64,000 nucleotides of DNA from Escarpia spicata (lineage: Eukaryota; Annelida; Polychaeta; Sabellida; Siboglinidae). Below, piece by piece: positions 62,701 through 64,000 of the stretch. The position numbers and the translations under genes are program-made. Location of the stretch: the NCBI GenBank assembly GCA_963995525.1, contig OZ023210.1:27994439-28058438 (forward strand). Reading direction: 5' to 3'. Under the pieces are notes generated by a model. That model did no database searches. It had not been told where the DNA came from and worked only from the letters and a program-made list of their open reading frames with translations. Position 1 is the stretch's first letter; every line of letters begins with the position of its first letter.

Positions 62701-63520
62701 GCATACATCCATAAAATATTTATTGGGACAGAAGGATACGTCACAATCCTGTCAATAAATAACTAGTCAGACAACACAGTTTTAAAACCTGAAATTTGTT
62801 TACTTCTGTTAACACAGAACAACAGAATATGGACTATTTGTGTGTGCTTGTGTACATGCATGCATGTTTGTGGTGATGGTGTATGTGCTAATGTGTATGC
62901 ATCACAGCTTTACCTAGAGACCCATCCACCCATCTTTTGGATGGACGGAGTTCATTTTGGATGGGTGGAAATTTGAGTTGAGGGACTGAAAAAAAATTTT
63001 TTATTGAAGATATTGTTCATGGCTACAAGATTAAATTTTAATAGCAAGAATTAAATTTACATTGGACCCGTATTTTAAACTTGCAACATGACATCAGATC
63101 AAGATCCGCTGTAGACGGATCGAAACGTTGCATGTTTCAAATACAACTCCAATGTAAGTTTTATTCTTGCTATTAAATTTGTTTTATTATTATTATTATT
63201 ATTGATTCTCATCTGTGTTATTTGTCCATTATGCTTTAAAATGTATGTCATACTTGTGTTTGTTTGTATTATTGTGTACATGCGCATCTCTGTATCTATA
63301 TATGCATCTGGACTGGATTATACACATGTACACGCAGGCAGACGTGTGTATCTACCGGGACGTTTTTGGTACCAATTTGATCCTGCACAAAGGCATGAAG
63401 ACATGCGTGCATCTGGTGCATGTGTGTCCCACCCCAACACTTACTGAGCACTGACTTCTGGTACACACGTCCTGTACTGATGAGTTGCTTGATGCCAGGG
63501 TTGAAATTGTCTATCAGGTT
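26424..63520 (-). CDS. BAIAP2: I-BAR/SH3 adaptor gene, BAIAP2 family (IRSp53/IRTKS-like), 13 visible exons
   Basis: Exons run right to left: 63520-63445, 60795-60706, 48695-48634, 45900-45776, 45333-45268, 44309-44223, 43766-43659, 39127-38947, 38423-38246, 37759-37691, 35769-35580, 31071-30919 and 26980-26424. All have AG acceptors and GT donors, and phases agree at every junction except 48634 to 45900. The first seven encode the IMD/I-BAR domain (membrane binding, Rac), then a linker, an SH3 domain (binds proline-rich partners such as WAVE or Mena in known members) and a proline-rich tail. The initiating exon is beyond 64000. The symbol denotes family; whether it is orthologous to all vertebrate paralogues together is inference. 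Confidence 0.9.
27001..30918 (-). other. Intron of the IRSp53-like gene
   Basis: Holds an AC microsatellite (28017-28047) and a degenerate region of CCCCTCACAGA/GGACAAA-like pieces (28650-28795). GATTGCATTTCATGG is repeated near 28953 and 29034. No coding exon was recognised. ORFs through the AC tract are artefacts. Confidence 0.6.
28017..28110. repeat. AC microsatellite and ACACCCACA-type extension
   Basis: An uninterrupted AC run from about 28018 to 28047 is followed by impure CA-rich DNA containing CACCCACAAATACACCCACAA. Confidence 0.9.
30919..31071 (-). CDS. BAIAP2: IRSp53-like exon: linker after SH3
   Basis: Acceptor TTGTCTGCCAG and donor GAG|GTATCG. 153 bp, phase 0 to 0, 51 codons: MFIPKTILEAEEKYVASPVS, ending with GGSRDRIE. 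It is Ser/Pro-rich and has no known domain. It is placed by open frame and exact phase agreement with its neighbours rather than by strong similarity. Confidence 0.78.
31481..34021 (+). mobile_element. Tigger/pogo-like DNA transposon with matching terminal inverted repeats
   Basis: CAGTAAACCTCGCATAAGTC at 31481 is matched exactly by its reverse complement ending at 34021. The left flank is TA, the right flank is TC, so the TA target duplication is damaged on one side. The motif AAGTCGGAT recurs inside the left end (about 31497, 31589, 31657), with further forms at the right end, which could be transposase-binding sites. The element is 2.54 kb and encloses a broken transposase gene. It lies in an intron of the IRSp53-like gene, antisense to it. 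Confidence 0.93.
32315..33594 (+). pseudogene. Tigger/pogo transposase (CENP-B-like), broken
   Basis: The start MATKQKIKTKMYEEKL shifts frame within the first helix-turn-helix, then STTLKDVAAHFEMSTSTMSD (psq-type HTH) and ITSSWIDRFKKRHGLVRVQ (CENPB-type DNA binding, ending 32744) follow. After a stop come the catalytic-domain motifs SDIYNADETGLFW (first Asp, about 32830) and ITLIIDNCTAHM (second Asp, about 33130). The tail has DDYVGVDETAETL and ends TQSKMTDFYNQ at 33594. At least four stops or frameshifts make it inactive. Related host genes are TIGD/JRK. Confidence 0.92.
34022..35579 (-). other. Intron sequence, no further feature seen
   Basis: AT-rich intron between the exons at 35580 and 31071. 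No repeat element or exon was recognised outside the Tigger copy. Confidence 0.5.
35580..35769 (-). CDS. BAIAP2: IRSp53-like exon: Tyr/Ser-rich linker
   Basis: Acceptor GGTTTATCCAG and donor AAAG|GTATCG. 190 bp, phase 2 in and 0 out. It encodes LRHRVKSLGNLYDLGNPNYQ, then LQRSHTIAERPMSMYVDGSQ and LYNVQTTPYGLTK. SLGNL recalls the short S-x-GNL motif in the linker after SH3 of vertebrate members. Several Tyr residues are in acidic or Asn-Pro contexts. Confidence 0.87.
36190..36720 (+). mobile_element. 5'-truncated LINE: C-terminal end of reverse transcriptase
   Basis: A 135-codon ORF has LPLLSYCYKIWGTTCSTT and LQKRVVRLMCGVNRVCHT, the conserved post-RT region of many animal LINEs. It then runs through a stop into a further conserved-looking tail. 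There is no endonuclease or RT core, so the copy was truncated at the 5' end on insertion. It sits in the intron between 35769 and 37691, antisense to the host gene. Confidence 0.82.
36721..37690 (-). other. Intron, no feature beyond a short imperfect repeat
   Basis: GTTGTC.TAGCTA/TTGTCCTAGCT-like pieces repeat loosely at 37530-37680. They give a spurious Cys/Tyr-rich ORF. Nothing else is recognised. Confidence 0.5.
37691..37759 (-). CDS. BAIAP2: IRSp53-like exon: end of SH3 domain
   Basis: Acceptor TCTGTGTTTCAG and donor ACAG|GTCAGT. 69 bp, phase 2 to 2. It encodes IGWFPISFTQPLSERRPDRR. The GWFP.S(Y/F) motif is the last conserved block of SH3 domains and matches GWFPFSYT in IRSp53. Confidence 0.93.
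38246..38423 (-). CDS. BAIAP2: IRSp53-like exon: main part of SH3 domain
   Basis: Acceptor TTTGCCTTTGAAG and donor AAGAG|GTAATG. 178 bp, phase 1 in and 2 out, both fitting the neighbours. It encodes a short linker, then SSHVQAMYSYTSADDIQLNF, MEGDIIAVLGERKDGWQYGE and NIHTK. The ALYDY-like strand, the acidic RT loop and DGW.YGE with ..TK agree specifically with the BAIAP2 family SH3 (DGWHYGE..KTK). Confidence 0.95.
38597..38877 (-). mobile_element. Second copy of the tRNA-derived SINE
   Basis: On the minus strand it reads GAGTGCAGTGGCTCAGTGTC, then GTTCGAATACTGTGCGGC (B box, mutated), GGGCAAGTTCGTTCACTCTA and CTAAGGACTGGATACTGCAC, followed by TATATGAACTTGCCTTTACTT. This is the same order of blocks as at 15822-16181, with small internal deletions. 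It lies in the host intron before the SH3 exon, sense to the host gene. Confidence 0.92.
38947..39127 (-). CDS. BAIAP2: IRSp53-like exon: linker between I-BAR and SH3
   Basis: Acceptor CTCGTCTCTGCAG and donor TCAG|GTGAGC. 181 bp, phase 0 in and 1 out. It encodes DGMYCGVEDIQDLRHRRASE, then CDFDRQTDGITGRHMTGCVE and a Ser/Thr/Cys-rich end. This linker is poorly conserved across the family, so the call rests on splice sites and phase. Confidence 0.82.
39752..42911. repeat. 3.16-kb minisatellite, 24-bp unit, about 132 copies
   Basis: The unit is CACTCGCTAGGTCAATAAATGTTT, almost free of length changes. The one clear indel is a 2-nt loss near 40845, which splits the repeat ORF in two. Variant units (CTCCCTATGTAAAT at 40035, 40659, 41353; CGCTAGATCA at 40301, 41019, 41619, 42099) recur at 20, 25, 26, 29 and 30 units, showing segmental higher-order duplication. 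TTTATTCGCT and TTTCAATCGC variants alternate near 42620-42710. It lies in the host intron between 43659 and 39127. Confidence 0.98.
42912..43658 (-). other. Intron, no feature
   Basis: Unique-looking AT-rich intron between the 24-bp array and the exon at 43659. No repeat or ORF of note. Confidence 0.5.
43659..43766 (-). CDS. BAIAP2: IRSp53-like exon: end of I-BAR domain
   Basis: Acceptor TTCTCTTGTAG and donor CCAG|GTCACG. 108 bp, phase 0 to 0. It encodes MHQMVTKQISEWQSLCEDPS and TLPESSEAVIQAFRSQ. It aligns with the KLPLWQQACADPSKIPERAV region that closes the IRSp53 I-BAR domain. Confidence 0.92.
44223..44309 (-). CDS. BAIAP2: IRSp53-like exon: I-BAR helix with EERRRFCFLV-type motif
   Basis: Acceptor TGTATGTTACAG and donor GCAAA|GTACGG. 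87 bp, phase 0 to 0. It encodes ALLEERQCYCFLVDRTCVVM and HNYSERLCK. ALLEE....CFLVD..C is the best conserved signature of the family's I-BAR domain. Confidence 0.94.
44845..45257. repeat. 17-bp minisatellite, about 24 copies, abutting a 5' splice site
   Basis: The unit is GACATGGTCTGTCGGGT with frequent single-base changes (copies are more diverged than in the 24-bp and 62-bp arrays). On the minus strand it begins about 10 nt after the donor of the exon 45268-45333. It generates a long minus-strand ORF with HPTDHVTRQTM-like repeats that is continuous with the exon. I regard that ORF beyond the donor as an artefact. Confidence 0.93.
45268..45333 (-). CDS. BAIAP2: IRSp53-like exon: I-BAR domain
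   Basis: Acceptor TCTGTTGTGGCAG and donor GACAG|GTAAGC. 66 bp, phase 0 to 0. It encodes YARQVRECRVNLNEFHLQGL and RQ, aligning with the YLE.....CELQNFHSSGLRQ-type segment of family members and leading directly into ALLEER in the next exon. Confidence 0.92.
45492..45620. repeat. GT-rich microsatellite with GGGTGCGT units
   Basis: A GT run passes into about seven GTGGGTGC/GTGGGTGCGT copies and then mixed GCATGT. It is a simple repeat in the short intron between two I-BAR exons. Confidence 0.93.
45776..45900 (-). CDS. BAIAP2: IRSp53-like exon: I-BAR helix; source of the 62-bp array
   Basis: Acceptor GTTGCTAGGCAG and donor GCAG|GTAAAG. 125 bp, phase 1 in and 0 out. After two bases it encodes YKKYMAGHKYNAVPYDKAQA, then ALKKHKKKTKAKYGFDQKEM and Q. 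It aligns with LKKYQTEQRSKGDALDKCQAELKKLRKK...DKELQ of IRSp53. The basic KK.KKK cluster is the membrane-binding face in known I-BAR domains. The first 35 nt and the acceptor are repeated some 25 times upstream. Confidence 0.92.
45901..47475. repeat. 62-bp tandem array of splice acceptor plus first 35 nt of an exon, about 25 copies
   Basis: Seen on the minus strand, every unit is GTTGCTAGGCAG (acceptor), 35 nt starting TCTACAAGAAGTACATGG, then GTATGTGTGTTTGTG. Units stay in exact 62-bp register from 45900 to 47450 with no indel except at the last unit (CTCCTAG for CTGCCTAG). The AG acceptor survives in all units I read, while the GTATGT donor-like site is lost in some (TAAATGG variant near 46421, 46670, 46918, 47228, spaced 4, 4 and 5 units). 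Confidence 0.96.
47476..47560. repeat. Degenerate edge copy of the exon-derived unit and CA tract
   Basis: On the minus strand, TTTTTGGATGCCAG is followed by GAAGAGAAGTACATGCCAGG and ATACAAGTATGAG. This is clearly related to the array unit but more diverged, with a CA/GT tract between it and the regular array. It may be the oldest copy. Confidence 0.7.
47561..48633 (-). other. Intron; expected I-BAR exon not found
   Basis: By alignment, about 25 residues of I-BAR domain should be encoded between the exons ending at 48634 and beginning at 45900. I read the minus strand of this stretch in all frames and saw no similar segment. It holds CA/GT-rich DNA and unique AT-rich sequence. A lone donor-like CAG|GTAAGG at about 48066 has no matching exon. 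Confidence 0.5.
48634..48695 (-). CDS. BAIAP2: IRSp53-like exon: I-BAR domain
   Basis: Acceptor TGTTCGTTTTAG and donor ACAAT|GTAAGT. 62 bp, phase 1 in and 0 out. With the previous exon it gives TALLQLAEVCRHINTQVVDN, aligning with LGDVLFQMAEVHRQIQNQLEEM. Direct splicing to 45900 would shift the frame and hit a stop after about 22 codons. Confidence 0.9.
48696..50150 (-). other. Intron, no feature of note
   Basis: AT-rich. A TA run lies at 49629-49643. No exon or element recognised. Confidence 0.5.
50160..50340. repeat. Imperfect AACAATGTA-type minisatellite
   Basis: Units of 9-15 bp built from AACAATGTA and TATTGTAACA recur irregularly, partly in inverted sense (ACAATGT/ACATTGT). They give a Cys/Tyr-rich spurious ORF on the minus strand. 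Confidence 0.75.
50675..50707. repeat. CT microsatellite
   Basis: An uninterrupted (CT)n of about 16 units. Single-base slippage is expected to vary between individuals. Confidence 0.95.
51360..52520. repeat. Loose repeated modules with a CATCCGACACCAAAAC motif
   Basis: TCCATCCGACAC.AAAAC or close forms occur at about 51617, 52122, 52145 and 52332, with a weaker form at 52499. GGGGTTAAT occurs with them near 52180 and 52373, about 195 bp apart. This suggests two to three diverged modules of about 200 bp. No coding content is recognised; ORFs of 60-100 codons here look incidental. Confidence 0.5.
52539..52568. repeat. 14-bp perfect palindrome arms, 2-nt spacer
   Basis: GATGTGGACTCACG, then GA, then CGTGAGTCCACATC. 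It lies 40 bp before the MITE at 52608. Confidence 0.85.
52608..52767. mobile_element. MITE-like element with 17-bp terminal inverted repeats
   Basis: The left end GGGGCCGGTTTCATGAA is mirrored by TTCATGAAACCGGACCC at the right, one mismatch in 17. The 160-bp interior is non-coding and contains a second inverted pair (AGCGTTAAGAACGCT). The (C)CGGTTTCATGAA terminus type is widespread in marine invertebrate genomes. No target duplication is certain. Confidence 0.85.
52967..53015. mobile_element. Fragment of the foldback element seen at 63033
   Basis: CTAATAGCAAGAACTAAACC then TACATTGGAG, followed by AAACTTGCAA, corresponds to the left arm of the element at 63033-63180. The right arm is missing. 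Confidence 0.65.
53060..54200 (-). other. Intron, no feature of note
   Basis: ORFs at 53087-53398 (plus) and 53489-53716 (minus) show no recognisable motif and no consistent splice context. I treat the region as intron. Confidence 0.4.
54205..54320. mobile_element. Partial MITE copy (AACCTCACTAT family)
   Basis: AAACCTCACTATCAATGTCACC, then ACCTGAATAGTGAAGTGACC and TTAATAGAGGGATTA, follow the order of blocks in the copy at 62321-62517. The right end is not preserved. Confidence 0.65.
55470..55660 (+). mobile_element. LINE 3' fragment ending in a hairpin
   Basis: ACCTCTTATATACAGAGAAG, CCCAGAACACATTTTTCATC and following bases match the minus-strand LINE fragment at 13932-14100. In translation the segment HFIKLWNDL fits a RT C-terminal tail. 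At 55633-55660 it ends in a perfect 13-bp inverted repeat (TCGAGTGTCTGCA, 2-nt loop). Confidence 0.65.
55661..57590 (-). other. Intron; poly-G and poly-C tracts, no exon
   Basis: G8 and C12 runs occur at about 56863 and 57000-57012, and a CG-rich patch GGCGGCGCGGCGGC at 57050. A related GGCGC..-type stretch is at 56000. No coding exon recognised. Confidence 0.4.
57590..58275. repeat. 20-bp minisatellite with 100-bp higher-order unit
   Basis: The basic unit is GTGTCACTGCAGCTGTCAAA. A five-unit block including GTGTTACTACAGTTGTATAT is repeated exactly every 100 bp (starts 57731, 57831, 57931, 58031). Most units carry the palindrome CAGCTG. ORFs with CHCSCQ or VSLQLS repeats follow from the period. 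It lies in the intron between the second and third visible exons. Confidence 0.96.
58280..60300 (-). other. Intron; a short AAAACCCCAGC cluster
   Basis: CCCATA is repeated at 58537-58554. At 59715-59785 the motif GACAAAACCCCAGC(G) recurs about five times with interruptions. No exon is seen. Confidence 0.5.
60308..60352. repeat. 13-16-bp tandem repeat, 3 copies
   Basis: GTTGTTAGTTATG is repeated three times in a row. Confidence 0.85.
60706..60795 (-). CDS. BAIAP2: IRSp53-like exon: I-BAR domain
   Basis: Acceptor GATGTTTGTTGCAG and donor TGTCG|GTAAGC. 90 bp, phase 1 to 1. It encodes MTSAAKSYIDCMYGLAQNGQ and VCKGATSDV, aligning with VTYAAKGYFDALVKMGELAS of IRSp53. A junction codon AAT is formed with the previous exon. 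Confidence 0.94.
61017..61186. mobile_element. MITE copy (AACCTCACTAT family)
   Basis: ATTAAGGTCACC at the left and GGTGGTTGTAATATAAGGTT TGACTG at the right frame about 170 bp, with internal ATCATAAGCGGGACTAATTTCC and CCTAGGGTGATCATAATT. The blocks correspond to those at 62321-62517. Confidence 0.7.
61187..62320 (-). other. Intron, no exon seen
   Basis: A G11 run lies at about 61240. The minus ORF at 62035-62256 shows no supporting splice context. Confidence 0.45.
62321..62517. mobile_element. MITE, most complete copy of the AACCTCACTAT family
   Basis: The left end CAGTGGAACCTCACTATTAA then GGTCACC is mirrored, imperfectly, by GGTGACCACAAAGCAAGGTT CG at the right. Ends of the type CAGTGGAACCTC are typical of small Tc1/mariner/pogo-derived elements. 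Internal AGCGAGACT and CCTAGGATGACCTTAATTG are shared with the other two copies. Confidence 0.75.
62536..62619. repeat. Palindrome cluster
   Basis: CATGATTGCAATCATG is a perfect 16-bp palindrome (62536-62551). ATACGTACAAGGAC and its exact complement GTCCTTGTACGTAT form 14-bp arms with a 9-nt loop (62583-62619). Confidence 0.85.
63033..63180. mobile_element. 148-bp foldback element with hammerhead-like core
   Basis: The left arm AATAGCAAGAATTAAATTTA, CATTGGA is mirrored at the right by TCCAATGTAAGTTTTATTCT, TGCTATT. A second inner pair (AAACTTGCAAC / GTTGCATGTTT) encloses a core with stem GATCCG..CGGATC followed by GAAAC. This layout recalls the CTGANGA-stem-GAAAC core of hammerhead motifs carried by Penelope-like elements and retrozymes, but CTGANGA is degenerate here (CAGATCA). 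Confidence 0.7.
63184..63204. repeat. TTA microsatellite
   Basis: (TTA)6-7 directly after the foldback element, possibly its tail. Confidence 0.85.
63445..63520 (-). CDS. BAIAP2: IRSp53-like exon: I-BAR domain (first visible exon)
   Basis: Acceptor GTCGCTCTCTTGCAG and donor CTCA|GTAAGT. 76 bp, phase 0 in and 1 out. It encodes NLIDNFNPGIKQLISTGRVY and QKSVL, aligning with IMEQFNPSLRNFIAMGKNYEKAL, residues about 20-45 of IRSp53. Upstream exon(s) with the start codon lie beyond the window. Confidence 0.93.
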
Positions 63521-64000
63521 CTGCAAGAGAGCGACACAGAAGAACAATCAATACATCATAAACCTCACAAGAACTAAAAATGCCGACCACTGGTCGACAT
63601 ATAATCAATGCACGTGTGCTTACATGTGTGTGTGTGGGGGGGGGTGCTTATGTGTGTGTGCTTGCATGTGTGGGTGTGCATGTGTGCACGAAGCCTGTTA
63701 GAAAAAATGTCTGTTTGACAAAATGTTATAATTTATACCAACGCCTGCTGCCACATACAAGAAGGATGAACAACTAATTGCTCGACAATGGAGGTGTGAG
63801 CCAAGACTCAACCTAAACAATATGCAGTTAACCAATTACACATATTAAATTCAAAGATTAAAACTCCTTTGTTGATTAATTTACCATGATGAGGGTAGGA
63901 TAAATGCATTAAAAAAAAAACCTTTTGGCAATTATTTCTGATGTGTTGAACCTACCAACAATTGATAATGTAATAATAATTATTAATGCAGGCTTATGCA
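63521..64000 (-). other. Intron upstream of the first visible exon
   Basis: GT-rich stretch (63622-63690) with a G8 run. No exon recognised. Confidence 0.5.

Overview
The window is animal nuclear DNA. It has small exons bounded by GT/AG splice sites and separated by long AT-rich introns, a standard genetic code, and many decayed retrotransposons, MITE-like elements and minisatellites. It most likely comes from a marine invertebrate. The density of intronic minisatellites would fit a cephalochordate-like genome, but nothing seen here fixes the phylum.

The one clear host gene lies on the minus strand and fills roughly 26.4-63.5 kb. It is an I-BAR/SH3 adaptor of the BAIAP2 family (IRSp53/IRTKS), which links membrane curvature to Rac/Cdc42 actin signalling. 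I could place thirteen coding exons by protein similarity and by splice sites whose phases agree at every junction but one. They encode an IMD/I-BAR domain, a linker, an SH3 domain, two linker exons and a long proline-rich exon. The first exon lies beyond the right edge. The 3' end is unresolved, and one IMD exon expected between 45.9 and 48.6 kb is not visible.

The most striking structure is inside this gene. A 62-bp tandem array (about 25 extra copies, 45.90-47.47 kb) is built from the 3' splice site and first 35 nt of an IMD exon, so it is a satellite made of splice acceptors and mini-exons. The same gene carries a 17-bp array starting a few bases past a 5' splice site, a 3.16-kb 24-bp array with higher-order structure (39.75-42.91 kb), and a 20-bp/100-bp array (57.6-58.3 kb).

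Left part, 0-26 kb: a 24-bp minisatellite, degenerate long direct repeats, a decayed non-LTR retrotransposon (3.4-6.3 kb), two Ty3/gypsy pieces in opposite orientation (6.3-11.3 kb), a LINE 3' fragment, a second LINE interrupted by a tRNA-derived SINE (14.2-17.2 kb), a third LINE on the minus strand (17.26-18.95 kb), and 7 kb of AT-rich DNA in which I see no gene.

Inside the host introns lie a nearly whole but broken Tigger/pogo transposon with matching terminal inverted repeats (31.48-34.02 kb), a LINE 3' end (36.2 kb), a second copy of the same SINE in the opposite orientation (38.6-38.9 kb), several MITE-like elements (52.6, 54.2, 61.0, 62.3 kb), a 148-bp foldback element with a hammerhead-like core (63.03-63.18 kb), and another LINE 3' end (55.5 kb). 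All autonomous elements are frameshifted, stop-interrupted or deleted, so the transposons look dead. The tandem arrays are far more homogeneous and look younger.
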